64,000 bases of DNA, from assembly GCF_001297125.1 (NCBI RefSeq), contig NZ_LHPC01000046.1:62001-126000 (forward strand). The letters are read 5' to 3'. The first letter of the stretch is position 1, and every line of letters begins with the position of its first letter. Source of the stretch: Pseudomonas sp. RIT-PI-q. Its GTDB lineage: Bacteria; Pseudomonadota; Gammaproteobacteria; Pseudomonadales; Pseudomonadaceae. This document shows positions 24,097 to 33,641 of this stretch, piece by piece. A program made the position numbers and the translations under genes. A model generated the notes under the pieces. That model ran no database searches. It was given only the letters and a program-made list of their open reading frames with translations, and had not been told where the DNA came from.

Positions 24097-27000
24097 ATGC
24101 AATGGATGTTCATGCTGATAGGGCTGGTGCTGGGCTGGATACTCGACGAGTCGTTCAGCGATGCGCTGTTGGGCGCGCTGCTCGGTTTGGGCATCGGCCA
24201 GGCTATCCGCATCGGCCGCTTGGGTTCTCAGGCCGCCGAGCAACAACGTCAGCTTCAATCAGCCCAGGTTGCGCTGGGGGCGGTCGAGCAGCGTCTGGCA
24301 TTGCTGGAGGTGTCTGGCGTCAAGGCGCAGCAAGCCAGCGAGCCGGTCCTGACGCCTGAATTCCTTCTCGATGAAATCCCTGTCGAAGCCCCGCAACTGA
24401 TCTGGGAGCTTCCGCCCGATCTCGAACCGATTAGCGCCGCCGCCACCGAAACCAGTCGTCCACCGCCGGTCGATGCCTGGAAACCCGAGCCGGTCGCCCG
24501 CGAACCGCAAGCGCCCGCCGCCCCTCGTGGCCCGAACTTCATCGATCGCGCCATCAGCGGCGCCCGCGCCTGGCTGTTCGGCGGCAACACGGTGCTGCGG
24601 GTGGGCGTGGTGCTGTTGTTCCTCGGTCTGGCATTCCTGTTGCGTTACGCCACCGAAGGCATGGTGGTGCCGATCGAGTTGCGTTACGCCGGTGTTGCAG
24701 CGGCCGCGTTAGGCCTGCTCGGATTGGGTTGGTGGTTGAGAACCCGCAACAGCCATTACGCGTTGATGCTGCAAGGCACCGGGATTGCGGTGTTGTACCT
24801 GACGGTATTTGCCGCGATGCGACTGCATCCGCTGCTCGACCCTTCGGCGGCATTGGGCCTGCTGGTCGCAGTGACGGTGTTCTCGGCGATTCTGGCCATT
24901 ACCCAGGACGCGTTGGGCCTCGCCGCCGCTGCGGCATTGGGCGGTTTTGCCGCACCGATTTTGACCTCCACCGGCGCCGGCAACCACGTCGCGCTGTTCA
25001 GCTACTTCGCCTTGCTCAATGCCGGCATCCTCGCGATTGCGTGGTTCAAGGCCTGGCGGCTGCTCAACCTGATCGGTTTTGTCGGCACCTTCGGCATCGG
25101 TTTCGCCTGGGGCCTGCGTTCTTATGCGCCGGAGCTGTTGTGGAGCACCGAGCCGTTCCTGATTCTGTTCTTCCTGATGTACCTGGCCATCGGCCTGCTG
25201 TTCACCCGGCGCAAGCTGCTGGAGATGAGCGACGCACCGCAGGATGGCAGCCGCGAAGCGTTGCTGCGCTGGTCGGCGCGCAAGGGCGACTACGTCGATG
25301 GCACGATGCTATTTGGTCCGCCCATCGTCGGCTTCGGTTTGCAGTTCGCCCTGGTTCAACATCTGGAATTCGCCGCCGCCTTCAGCGCGCTGGCGTTAGG
25401 CATGATCTACATGGGGCTGGCGCGTCTGCTGATGGGCGGTCGCGCGCTGCTGCTGGCGGAAACCTGCCTGGCGCTGGGTGTGATCTTCGCCAGCCTGGCG
25501 ATTCCATTAGGGTTGGATGCGCGCTGGACGTCGGCGGCCTGGGCAGTGGAGGGCGCGGGGATCTTCTGGCTCGGCCTGCGCCAGCAACGACCGCTGGCCC
25601 GTGCTTTTGCCTTGTTGCTGCAACTGGGCTCGGCGCTGGCGTTCCTCAGTGAGTTGCGCAGTGGCGAGAGCAGCCTGCTGGACGGTGCGCCGCTCGGCGC
25701 ATTGATGCTCGGCGTGGCGTTGTTGTTCAGCTTCTATCAATTGCGCAAGGCATTGCCCGAACAGACCTCGCCGTGGGAACGCAAAAGCCTGCCGGTGTTG
25801 GCCTGCCTCGGCCTGACCTTCCTCTATCTGTTGGCGCCGTTGTTCTTCTTCACCCACGGCACGGCGATCAGTTGGGCGCTGGCGGGGTTGGCGACGCTGT
25901 TTGTCGGGCTGCGTCTGCAATCACGCACCTTCCTGTTCACTGCGTTTGCCGTGCAGTTGCTGGGTGGCGCGTTGTTCCTGTTGCGGCTGCAAGGTTTGAG
26001 CACTGACTCCGGCGTCGTGTTCAGCGCCGGTTGGAGCGGCTTGCTCAGCGCGTCATTGATCGGCCTGGCGCTGATCGCTGGCATGTTGCTGGCGGCTCGC
26101 GACGACATGGTCCGCAGCGACATTCGACTGTTGCGCGGCTTGTCGGTGGTGCTGCTCGCCGGTTTGGTGCTGATCAACCTGGCGGTGCTGTTCGTTCTGC
26201 CCTGGCAAACGGCGAGCGCAGTGTGGGCGGCCAGTGGTTTATTCATCATCTGGCTCAGTTTGTACCTCAAGCAGCGCGTGAGTTTTGTCTTCGGTCTGCT
26301 GTTGCAGGTGATTGGCGGTGCGGCGTTCTTGCTGGCCGGGCCGGACCTGCTCGGGCCGTTGGCCAGCGAAGGTTTGCGCCCACTGGCGCACAGCGGGTTC
26401 TGGACGCCATTGGTGTTGGGCTTGGCCGCGTTCGTCGGCGCCTGGCGCTTACAGCTCGGCAATCACGCCACGGCCTTCGACGCGTTGAGTTTGCAGCGTT
26501 TGTCCGAAGTGCTGCTGGTGTGGGGCGCGGGCTGGTGGGCGCTGGCGTGGATCAGTGAAGTGCTGCGTTTTGCCCCGTTGAATCTGCAAGCGACCTTGTT
26601 GCTGGCCGTCGCAGCCCTGAGCGTTGCGCTATGGACGCTGTTGGCACTGCGATTGAAATGGTCTGCGCTGGGCTTGCTCTGCACCTTGTTGATTCCGGCG
26701 GCGGGCCTGGTGTTGGTCGCCGCGTGGCATTCGCGTTATCACCCGGCGGCCAACTTCGGCTGGCTGGTGTGGGCGGCAGTGTTCGTCGTGCATTTCATCT
26801 CCCTGCGGCGTCTGGCGCCGATGCTGCCGGCACGCGCGCTCAGTACCACTCACGTGCTCGGCTGCTGGCTGTTGATCGGCGTGCTGGCGCTGGAGTTGCG
26901 TTATGGCTTGCTGCTGTTGTCCGAGCAATACAACGCCTGGCGCTGGTTGGGTTGGGCGATTCTGCCGAGCCTGTATCTGGTGCTCACGGCCGCAAACCGT

Positions 27001-27669
27001 ACATGGCCGTGGCCAGTGTCGGCGTATTCCCGCGAATACCGCCTCTATGCGGCGGCACCTCTGGCGGTATTGATGCTCGGCTGGTTCTGGCTGGCGAACA
27101 TCGTCAGCGACGGCACTGCTGAGCCGCTGCCCTACGTGCCATTGATCAACCCGCTGGAGTTGGGCCTGCTGTTCGCGCTGTTCGGTGTCTACGTATGGTC
27201 GCGCAGCGCGGTGACGCAACTGGCGATCCGCAAGGACTACGCCGCGCATGCCACGCAACTGATCGCCGGCGTCTCGCTGTTCGTGTTCTTCACCGCATTG
27301 GTGATGCGCACGGCTCACCATTGGGGCGGCGTGCCGTTCGAACTGGACGCGTTGCTTGAATCGATGCTGGTGCAGGCCGGTCTGTCGATCGTCTGGACCT
27401 TGATGGCGCTGAGTCTGATGATCGGCGGCCATTTGCGCCATCGCCGCGAAGTCTGGTTGATCGGTGCGGCGCTGATCGGCGTGGTGGTGGCCAAACTGTT
27501 CTTTATTGAATTGAGTAACCGTGGCGGCCTCGCCCGGATCGTCTCGTTTATCGGCGTTGGCGTGTTGCTGTTGGTGGTGGGCTATTTCGCGCCGTTGCCA
27601 CCCAAGCGTGCCGACGCTGTGCCGGATGCTGAGAAACCGGTGCCGGAAACCGAAGGAGTGTCATCTTGA
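24097..27669 (+). CDS. Large polytopic membrane protein, DUF2339
   Basis: The 1190-residue protein starts with a membrane segment (WMFMLIGLVLGWILDESF), then has a cytoplasmic-looking stretch with a coiled coil (about 45-80) and a Pro/Ala-rich linker to about residue 165. From there on it is almost wholly membrane segments, about 25 or more. The FGGNTVLRVGVVLLFLGLAFLLRYATE entry and repeated GxxxxL helices are typical of DUF2339. Its function is unknown. ATG 24097 was preferred to 24073 since it begins at the first helix. Its TGA overlaps the TTG start of the DUF3999 gene, so the two are translationally coupled. Confidence 0.88.
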   Translation: MQWMFMLIGLVLGWILDESFSDALLGALLGLGIGQAIRIGRLGSQAAEQQRQLQSAQVALGAVEQRLALLEVSGVKAQQASEPVLTPEFLLDEIPVEAPQLIWELPPDLEPISAAATETSRPPPVDAWKPEPVAREPQAPAAPRGPNFIDRAISGARAWLFGGNTVLRVGVVLLFLGLAFLLRYATEGMVVPIELRYAGVAAAALGLLGLGWWLRTRNSHYALMLQGTGIAVLYLTVFAAMRLHPLLDPSAALGLLVAVTVFSAILAITQDALGLAAAAALGGFAAPILTSTGAGNHVALFSYFALLNAGILAIAWFKAWRLLNLIGFVGTFGIGFAWGLRSYAPELLWSTEPFLILFFLMYLAIGLLFTRRKLLEMSDAPQDGSREALLRWSARKGDYVDGTMLFGPPIVGFGLQFALVQHLEFAAAFSALALGMIYMGLARLLMGGRALLLAETCLALGVIFASLAIPLGLDARWTSAAWAVEGAGIFWLGLRQQRPLARAFALLLQLGSALAFLSELRSGESSLLDGAPLGALMLGVALLFSFYQLRKALPEQTSPWERKSLPVLACLGLTFLYLLAPLFFFTHGTAISWALAGLATLFVGLRLQSRTFLFTAFAVQLLGGALFLLRLQGLSTDSGVVFSAGWSGLLSASLIGLALIAGMLLAARDDMVRSDIRLLRGLSVVLLAGLVLINLAVLFVLPWQTASAVWAASGLFIIWLSLYLKQRVSFVFGLLLQVIGGAAFLLAGPDLLGPLASEGLRPLAHSGFWTPLVLGLAAFVGAWRLQLGNHATAFDALSLQRLSEVLLVWGAGWWALAWISEVLRFAPLNLQATLLLAVAALSVALWTLLALRLKWSALGLLCTLLIPAAGLVLVAAWHSRYHPAANFGWLVWAAVFVVHFISLRRLAPMLPARALSTTHVLGCWLLIGVLALELRYGLLLLSEQYNAWRWLGWAILPSLYLVLTAANRTWPWPVSAYSREYRLYAAAPLAVLMLGWFWLANIVSDGTAEPLPYVPLINPLELGLLFALFGVYVWSRSAVTQLAIRKDYAAHATQLIAGVSLFVFFTALVMRTAHHWGGVPFELDALLESMLVQAGLSIVWTLMALSLMIGGHLRHRREVWLIGAALIGVVVAKLFFIELSNRGGLARIVSFIGVGVLLLVVGYFAPLPPKRADAVPDAEKPVPETEGVSS

Positions 27670-29039
27670 GTCAGAAGCTGAACCTGAACTGGTTGGGCGC
27701 AGTTTTAATGGGTGTGGCGTTGTCGGCTGGCGCCCAGGAAAAACCGGCGGACTTCGCCACGCAAGTGCCGTTAACCGTTACCGGCGAAGGCCCGTGGTAT
27801 CGCCTCGAATTGCCCTTGGCCGTGCAGCTGAATGCGCGCCAGACCGACCTGAGCGACGTGCGCGTGTTCAACGCTGCCGGCGAGGCTCAAGCTTACGCCC
27901 TGGCTCGGGAATCCGCGCAGACCAGCGAAAACCGCACCGTGACTGAGGTGAAATGGTTCCCGCTGTACAACTCGGCAGACGACACCGAACGCGCGCCCAG
28001 CGTGCGCGTGCAATCGAGCGCCAATGGCACGCTGGTCGAAGTGCAGCCGTCCAGCCAGTTGGAGGCGGGCGAAGAAGTGCTGCGTGGCTGGTTGCTCGAC
28101 GCCAGTGGGATAAAGGCACCGTTGCAGCAGTTGATCCTCGACTGGACCAGCGAGCGCGACGGCTTCCAGCGTTTCAGCATCGAAGCCAGCGATGACTTGC
28201 AGAGTTGGCAGTCCTGGGGCGATGGACAGGTGGCGCGGTTGACGTTTGCCGACGAGCGGGTCGAGCAGCACGAAGTCGGCTTGCCGGGGCAATCGGCGCG
28301 CTATTTGCGCTTGCTGTGGAGCACGCCGCAATCGGCGCCGGTGCTGACCTCGGCGCAACTGGAAAGCGCCAGCAGCCGCAGCCTGCCGCTGCCATTGGTC
28401 TGGTCGCAACCGTTGGCCGGCAGCCGGGTGAAGGCCGGTGAGTACACGTGGCAATTGCCGATGGGATTGCACGTCGAACGCTTGCAGGTCGAGTTGAGTC
28501 AGCCCAACAGCCTGGCGCCGGTGACGTTGTCCGGTCGTCGGGAAAGCAGCCTGCCGTGGCAGGCGCTGAGCAGTGGTCTGCTCTATCGCCTGACCCAAAG
28601 TGGCCAGGACGTGGTGCAGAACGAATTGCAGCTGCCGGGGCAAACCGTGCAGCAATTGAAACTGACCGTGGACGAGCGCGGCGGTGGTCTCGGTGAAGAG
28701 GCGCCAACAGTTCGGTTCGCGGTGCGTTCGACGCAATTGGTGTTCCTGGCGCGCGGCGCCGGGCCTTACACGCTGGCGCTGGGGAGTGCGACGGTGAAGG
28801 CGGCGAACCTGCCGTTATCGACGTTGATCCCGGATTACAGCGCTGCAAAATTCGCGACGCTGGGCAAGGCTACGGTTGATGGTGGGGCGGTTGCCACGCC
28901 GGTGTCGACGGTGACAACGGCGGCGACCAATGACACGAACTGGAAGAAATTCGGGTTGTGGGCGGTGTTGTTGCTGAGCGTTTTGTTCCTGGCGGCGATG
29001 GCGTTCAGCCTGTTGCGCAAACCGGCCACTAAATCCTGA
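27666..29039 (+). CDS. Exported membrane-anchored protein, DUF3999
   Basis: The 457-residue product has a signal peptide (LNWLGAVLMGVALSAGAQ), a large extracytoplasmic beta-rich region and one C-terminal membrane helix (about 428-450, FGLWAVLLLSVLFLAAMAFSLL) with a short basic tail. Segments such as YRLELPLAVQLNARQTDLSDVRVFNAAGE match the DUF3999 family. The start is TTG with GAAGGAG about 8 bases upstream, and it overlaps the DUF2339 stop. The pairing of DUF2339 and DUF3999 is conserved in Pseudomonas and argues for a complex in the inner membrane. What the complex does is not known. Confidence 0.87.
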   Translation: MSQKLNLNWLGAVLMGVALSAGAQEKPADFATQVPLTVTGEGPWYRLELPLAVQLNARQTDLSDVRVFNAAGEAQAYALARESAQTSENRTVTEVKWFPLYNSADDTERAPSVRVQSSANGTLVEVQPSSQLEAGEEVLRGWLLDASGIKAPLQQLILDWTSERDGFQRFSIEASDDLQSWQSWGDGQVARLTFADERVEQHEVGLPGQSARYLRLLWSTPQSAPVLTSAQLESASSRSLPLPLVWSQPLAGSRVKAGEYTWQLPMGLHVERLQVELSQPNSLAPVTLSGRRESSLPWQALSSGLLYRLTQSGQDVVQNELQLPGQTVQQLKLTVDERGGGLGEEAPTVRFAVRSTQLVFLARGAGPYTLALGSATVKAANLPLSTLIPDYSAAKFATLGKATVDGGAVATPVSTVTTAATNDTNWKKFGLWAVLLLSVLFLAAMAFSLLRKPATKS

Positions 29040-29062
29040 GAATGGCTGGCGCTGCGCGCCAG

Positions 29063-29156
29063 ATCGCGGGCAAGCCCGCTCCCACAGGGTTTTGCGTTGG
29101 GAACAAAATATCTGTCACAACGAGGATTCATTGTGGGAGCGGGCTTGCCCGCGAAG
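29063..29156. repeat. REP pair (REPIN) before fbp
   Basis: Inverted GGGCTTGCCCGC REP copies with a central spacer of about 45 bases, between the DUF3999 gene and fbp. Confidence 0.9.
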
Positions 29157-29331
29157 GCGGATTGTCAGGCAACGAAAATCTTGAAACTGCCACCTATCCC
29201 CCGTCCATTTCGAACTACGCTCATCCCCGCGCATGAACTCTATTGGGCGGATCACGTCTGATAGGAGGAAATGCGCCCCGACTCGCGCTAAACTGCGCGG
29301 GTTTTTAGCCCCCAATCCACCGGAGCCTTCC

Positions 29332-30342
29332 ATGTCCCGCGTTACCCTGAGTCGCTATTTGATTGAGCAGACCCGTAGCAATAACACCCCTGCCGATCTG
29401 CGTTTCCTGATCGAAGTGGTGGCGCGTGCTTGCAAAGAGATCAACCACGCCGTGTCCAAAGGTGCCCTCGGTGGTGTTCTGGGCAGCATGGGCACAGAAA
29501 ACGTTCAAGGTGAAGTGCAGAAGAAACTCGACGTGATCTCCAACGAGATCCTGCTCGAAGCCAACGAATGGGGCGGTCACCTGGCCGGCATGGCGTCCGA
29601 AGAAATGGACAACGCCTACCAAATCCCGGGCAAATACCCGAAAGGCGCGTACCTGCTGGTTTTCGACCCGCTGGACGGTTCGTCGAACATCGACATCAAC
29701 GCCCCGGTCGGTACGATCTTCTCGGTACTGCGTTGCCCGAACGAATACCTGAGCCAGAACGAGCCCTTGAACGAAAAGGCCTTCCTGCAGCCAGGCACCG
29801 AGCAAGTGGCGGCCGGTTACGCGATCTACGGTCCACAGACCATGTTGATCCTGACCCTGGGCGATGGCGTGAAAGGCTTTACCCTGGACCGTGAAATGGG
29901 CAGCTTCGTGCTGACTCACGAAGACATCAAGATCCCGGAAGCCACCCAGGAATTCGCGATCAACGCATCCAACCAGCGTCACTGGGAAGCGCCGGTACAG
30001 CGCTACGTCGGCGAATTGCTGGCGGGCGAAGAAGGCCCGCTGAAAAAGAACTACAACATGCGCTGGGTTGCCGCAATGGTCGCGGACGTGCACCGCATCC
30101 TGACCCGTGGTGGTCTGTTCATGTACCCACGCGACAGCCGCGAGCCGTCCAAGCCGGGCAAGCTGCGTCTGATGTACGAAGCCAACCCGATGTCGTTCCT
30201 GGTTGAACAGGCCGGCGGTGCTTCCACCGATGGCCATCAGCGCATCCTCGACATCAAGCCTGACGGCTTGCACCAGCGTGTCGCGGTGTTCCTCGGTTCG
30301 AAAGAAGAAGTTGAACGCGTCACGGCTTACCACAAGGAATAA
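29332..30342 (+). CDS. fbp: Fructose-1,6-bisphosphatase, class I
   Basis: Fbp removes the 1-phosphate of fructose 1,6-bisphosphate, an essential step of gluconeogenesis; pseudomonads also need it because they lack phosphofructokinase. The 336-residue product shows the metal site AGMASEEMDN, LVFDPLDGSSNIDIN, GTIFSVLR and the substrate loop NYNMRWVAAMVADVHRIL. The C-terminal motif is MSFLVEQAGGASTDG. The frame is open to 29233, but ATG 29332, with GGAG upstream, gives the family N-terminus MSRVTLSRYLIEQ. DUF924 follows after 3 bases, so the two are cotranscribed. Confidence 0.97.
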   Translation: MSRVTLSRYLIEQTRSNNTPADLRFLIEVVARACKEINHAVSKGALGGVLGSMGTENVQGEVQKKLDVISNEILLEANEWGGHLAGMASEEMDNAYQIPGKYPKGAYLLVFDPLDGSSNIDINAPVGTIFSVLRCPNEYLSQNEPLNEKAFLQPGTEQVAAGYAIYGPQTMLILTLGDGVKGFTLDREMGSFVLTHEDIKIPEATQEFAINASNQRHWEAPVQRYVGELLAGEEGPLKKNYNMRWVAAMVADVHRILTRGGLFMYPRDSREPSKPGKLRLMYEANPMSFLVEQAGGASTDGHQRILDIKPDGLHQRVAVFLGSKEEVERVTAYHKE

Positions 30343-30345
30343 ACC

Positions 30346-30948
30346 ATGACCGCGCCCTGGCAGCCGTTACTCGATTGGTGGTTCGGTTCAGCCGAAGCAC
30401 CGAAGGATGTAGCGGCTGACAAGGGCAAGTTGTGGTTCGGCAAGCGCGACAGCCAGGACCTCGAAGCGCAGACGCGTTTCGGGGACTGGGTCGAGCAGGC
30501 ACTGGCCGGCGGATTGACCGAGTGGGCGCAACGCCCCGAAGGTTGGCTGGCCCTGGTGCTGCTACTCGACCAAATCCCGCGAATGATCTTTCGCGACTCC
30601 CCCAAATCCTTTGCAGGCGATCTCCGGGCCCAGGCGCTGGTGGCGCAAGGCATCGCTGCGGATTTCGATCGGCAGTTACAGCCTATTCAGCGCGTGTTCA
30701 TCTACCTGGTGTTTGAGCATTGCGAGAATCTGGCGGTGCAGAACGAGGCGGTTTCCCGCTACATCGACCTGGTGGCACAACAGCCGGAAACGGATCAAGC
30801 GCTGTTCACCGATTACCTGAATTACGCCGAGAAGCATCAGAAAGTGATCGCGCAGTTTGGGCGGTTTCCGCATAGGAATGCGGTGCTGGGGCGGGAGTCT
30901 ACGGCTGAGGAAATGGAGTTTTTGAGTAAGCCGGGTTCACGTTTCTAA
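30346..30948 (+). CDS. DUF924 family protein
   Basis: The 200-residue soluble protein fits DUF924, an all-helical TPR-like family. Motifs are the WWFG near the N-terminus, KLWFGK, LALVLLLDQIPRMIFRDSP, FIYLVFEHCENLAVQ, and FGRFPHRNAVLGRESTAEE near the C-terminus. No biochemical function is known. It starts 3 bases after the fbp stop, and translational coupling is likely. This fbp-DUF924 pairing is one I recall from other Pseudomonas genomes. Confidence 0.9.
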   Translation: MTAPWQPLLDWWFGSAEAPKDVAADKGKLWFGKRDSQDLEAQTRFGDWVEQALAGGLTEWAQRPEGWLALVLLLDQIPRMIFRDSPKSFAGDLRAQALVAQGIAADFDRQLQPIQRVFIYLVFEHCENLAVQNEAVSRYIDLVAQQPETDQALFTDYLNYAEKHQKVIAQFGRFPHRNAVLGRESTAEEMEFLSKPGSRF

Positions 30949-30954
30949 ACCTTT

Positions 30955-31056
30955 TCAACTCACGGATTCCCTTGAAGCAGTCGCTTCATCAGAAGCGTAG
31001 GCAGATTTTTTCGCGTGTCGGCAATGATGTGGAAGAATAACCACCTTCAAACTCAT
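30955..31056 (-). pseudogene. Possible remnant of a RelE/ParE-type toxin gene
   Basis: Overlapping the antitoxin remnant's stop (ATGA), a 33-codon frame begins MSLKVVILP. This is a usual opening of RelE/ParE-family toxins, and the four-base overlap is the usual toxin-antitoxin arrangement. After residue 9 the similarity ends and the frame closes at 30955. A real toxin needs about 90-100 residues, so this can only be debris. The call rests on context and a very short match. Confidence 0.4.
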
Positions 31057-31217
31057 TGACGGTCAGCCTTGTCCAGTTCTGCGAAGACATCTTCGGCATC
31101 CTGAAACTTGCCCTCTTCAATCTCGCGATGACCCATCGCCAAGAGTTTCAGAAGGGCCATCGTGTCTTCCTGCTCTTCAAAGCTTTTCACATCCATGACT
31201 ACGAGCTTTGCTTCAGC
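31053..31217 (-). pseudogene. Truncated Phd/YefM-type antitoxin gene
   Basis: The frame encodes AEAKLVVMDVKSFEEQ, then a helix-rich tail with ALLKLLAMGHREIEEGKFQDAEDVFAEL. This matches the C-terminal half of Phd/YefM-type antitoxins as I recall them (typically NGEAKLVVMDVRSFE...ALLKLLALG). The N-terminal DNA-binding half is missing, and the sequence upstream runs into a REP pair. A 47-codon ORF from ATG 31196 remains, but it lacks the operator-binding fold. The toxin side is also decayed. It is most likely a dead addiction module. Confidence 0.65.
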
Positions 31218-31270
31218 CGACCAACGTGTCTCGTAGGCAGGTTTTAGATTTTTGTTGCGTTTGATGCCGT

Positions 31271-31363
31271 CTTCGCGGGCAAGCCCGCTCCCACAGGTTT
31301 TTCTGTCGTGTACAAAATTTGTGTCCGCCAAAAATCATTGTGGGAGCGGGCTTGCCCGCGATG
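31271..31363. repeat. REP pair (REPIN) next to the decayed toxin-antitoxin locus
   Basis: Inverted GGGCTTGCCCGC REP copies with a spacer of about 40 bases, immediately upstream of the antitoxin remnant and downstream of the chemoreceptor gene. Confidence 0.9.
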
Positions 31364-31378
31364 AGGCCAGATCAGTCG

Positions 31379-33271
31379 CTAGATCCTGAAACTACCGACC
31401 AACTGCTTCAACCGCGCCGCCTGCTGTTCAAGGTCAGCGCACGCGCGCAAGGTCGATTGCAAGTTCTCCACACCTTCCTGGTTCAGCGTGTTGATCTCGG
31501 TGATGTCGACGTTGATCGACTCCACCACAGCGGTCTGTTCTTCAGTCGCCGTCGCCACGGATTGGTTCATGCCGTCGATCTCGCCGATACGCTGGGTCAC
31601 GCTGCCCAGGCGTTCACCGGCCTGGTTGGCGATGCCGACGCTGCTTTCGCTCTGGCGCTGGCTGTCGGTCATGGTGCTGACCGCTTCGCGGGCGCCGACT
31701 TGCAGTTCCTCGATCATCTTCTGCACTTGCTGCGCCGAATCCTGGGTGCGGTGGGCGAGGTTGCGCACCTCGTCCGCGACCACGGCAAAACCACGTCCGG
31801 CTTCACCAGCGCGGGCGGCTTCAATCGCGGCGTTGAGGGCCAACAGGTTGGTCTGCTGCGAGATGCTGGTGATCACTTCCAGAATCTGCCCGATGTTGAC
31901 GGTGTTGCTATTGAGCGTCTCGATGTTGCCGCACGAATCGCTGATCTTCGCCGAGAGCTGCTGCATCGCAGCGATGGTTTTATCCACCACGTGCTGACCG
32001 TCTTCGGCCAAGGCTCTGGCATCGCTGGAATGCTGGGAGGCGAGGGCTGCGTTCTGGGCGATTTCCTGGGCGGCGGCGCCCAGTTCGTTGATCGCTGCGG
32101 CCACGCTGCTGGTGCGCGAGGCTTGCTGGTCGGAGTTGAACATCGACGAGTTCGACGCCGCCACTACCCGCAAGGCGACTTCGTTGACCTGGCCGGTGGC
32201 CGAGGCCACTTCGGTAATCGACGTATGAATGCGTTCCACAAAACGGTTGAACGAGGTGCCCAGGGCGCCGAATTCGTCGTGGCCGTGAATGGTCAGGCGT
32301 TTGGTCAGGTCACCTTCGCCTTCGGCGATGTCGTGCATGGCGCGGCCCATGGTCAGCAGCGGCTGCATCAGGAAACTGATCAACATGCCCAGCAGCGCAA
32401 TGATGATCACCACGGCGATGACCATGGCGATGATCGCCGAAGTGCGGAATTCGCTGAGCATCGAGAACGCGGTGTCCTGATCGAGCACCAGCGCCACATA
32501 CCAGTCCGCCGACGGCACGCCGTTGACGTGGGTGAAGGAGATGAACTGGCTCTTGCCGTCGATCTCGACCTCTTTCATGCCCGGGCTGACTTTAGGCGCA
32601 CCGTTGGGGTAGGCGTCGGCCAGGCTCTTGAGCACCAGTTTGCTGTCCGGGTGGATCAGGATTTTGCCGTCGGCGCTGACGATAAACGCGTGGCCATGAC
32701 CGCCGAAATTCAGCGAGTTGATGATCGCGCTGACGCTGGACAGGTCGATGTCTGCGCCGGCAACGCCGATCATCTGGCTCTCGTGCTTGACCGGTGTGGC
32801 CACGGTGATCACCAGTTTGCCCGACGAAGCGGCGATGTACGGTTCGGTGACGATGGTCTGTTGCGCGCTGTTGGCCGCCTTGTACCAGCCACGGGCGCGT
32901 GGGTCGTAGTCGGCGGCGCGATTGCCGGCCGGGATCGAGAACATCACGCCGTCGGTGCCACCGAAGTAGCTCAACTGGAAGTTGCTGGTGTAGGCCGGCA
33001 GGTCGATCGCGCGTTTCAGGCTGGCCTGGGCGCTGCCGTCCACGGCGATCTGCTGGGACAGCGATTGCAGCAACTGGATGCGGCTTTCCAGCCAGGTCTG
33101 GATGTTGCTGGTGGTCAGGCTGCCGAGTTCCTGCATCGACGATTCGGTACTGCTGCGCAGGGTCTGGCGCTGGCGGTAGTCGTTGAACAGGATGAAACAA
33201 GCGAACGCAACGGCCACCACGAGGGCAGCAGCCGACAAGATCTTGTGGCTGAACTTCATGTTTCTGGTCAT
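31379..33271 (-). CDS. Methyl-accepting chemotaxis protein with dCACHE amino-acid-type sensor (PctA-like)
   Basis: This 630-residue inner-membrane chemoreceptor has a first membrane helix (about 10-32), a periplasmic double-CACHE domain (about 33-280), a second helix (about 281-305), HAMP and a cytoplasmic signalling domain with the tip EAARAGEAGRGFAVVADEVR. The sensor contains DYDPRARGWY and GVAGADIDL, the Tyr/Arg/Trp/Asp pattern that binds the amino and carboxyl groups of amino acids in PctA-type receptors. Amino acid attraction is thus likely. Start 33271 gives MTRNMKFSHKIL, parallel to MxxxxKFSHKIL of relatives; the longer frame to 33415 runs through a REP and is rejected. No che genes are adjacent. 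Confidence 0.92.
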   Translation of the reverse strand: MTRNMKFSHKILSAAALVVAVAFACFILFNDYRQRQTLRSSTESSMQELGSLTTSNIQTWLESRIQLLQSLSQQIAVDGSAQASLKRAIDLPAYTSNFQLSYFGGTDGVMFSIPAGNRAADYDPRARGWYKAANSAQQTIVTEPYIAASSGKLVITVATPVKHESQMIGVAGADIDLSSVSAIINSLNFGGHGHAFIVSADGKILIHPDSKLVLKSLADAYPNGAPKVSPGMKEVEIDGKSQFISFTHVNGVPSADWYVALVLDQDTAFSMLSEFRTSAIIAMVIAVVIIIALLGMLISFLMQPLLTMGRAMHDIAEGEGDLTKRLTIHGHDEFGALGTSFNRFVERIHTSITEVASATGQVNEVALRVVAASNSSMFNSDQQASRTSSVAAAINELGAAAQEIAQNAALASQHSSDARALAEDGQHVVDKTIAAMQQLSAKISDSCGNIETLNSNTVNIGQILEVITSISQQTNLLALNAAIEAARAGEAGRGFAVVADEVRNLAHRTQDSAQQVQKMIEELQVGAREAVSTMTDSQRQSESSVGIANQAGERLGSVTQRIGEIDGMNQSVATATEEQTAVVESINVDITEINTLNQEGVENLQSTLRACADLEQQAARLKQLVGSFRI

Positions 33272-33327
33272 TAAATGAGCTACCGCGGGAGGGGACTGGT
33301 CGAACTTTGTGATTATTGCAGGGGCTA

Positions 33328-33428
33328 CTGTAGGAGCGAGCTTGCTCGCGATGGGCTTCAACGATAACGCGTGCTTACTGAGTGCACGCGATGACCTGAG
33401 GACCATCGCGAGCAAGCTCGCTCCTACA
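33328..33428. repeat. REP pair (REPIN), GAGCTTGCTCGCGA type
   Basis: Inverted copies of TGTAGGAGCGAGCTTGCTCG lie in the 370-base gap between the divergent chemoreceptor and lipoprotein genes. Apart from this pair the gap shows no motif I can name. Confidence 0.88.
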
Positions 33429-33641
33429 AGGACCTATGTCGACAGGTCAGCGCCAAAGATTAGGCGTCTTTTGCGAAAAACGACGAAATACCCAACAGCG
33501 AAAGAAAGTGGCTGATTTTTCGGCAAAAGGCAGACGAGCGGCCAAACAAATAGCCGGGCTGGCAGGGAACCAGACAGGGGTTTTCTCTTCTAAGCTTCTG
33601 CTTGGCAGACATGCCATTCCCCTTCGCCCAGGAGCTACACC

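Noticed and set aside
31196..31331. A longer start for the antitoxin-like frame reaching 31331.
   Set aside because: The added residues are translated REP sequence and do not resemble the antitoxin N-terminus.
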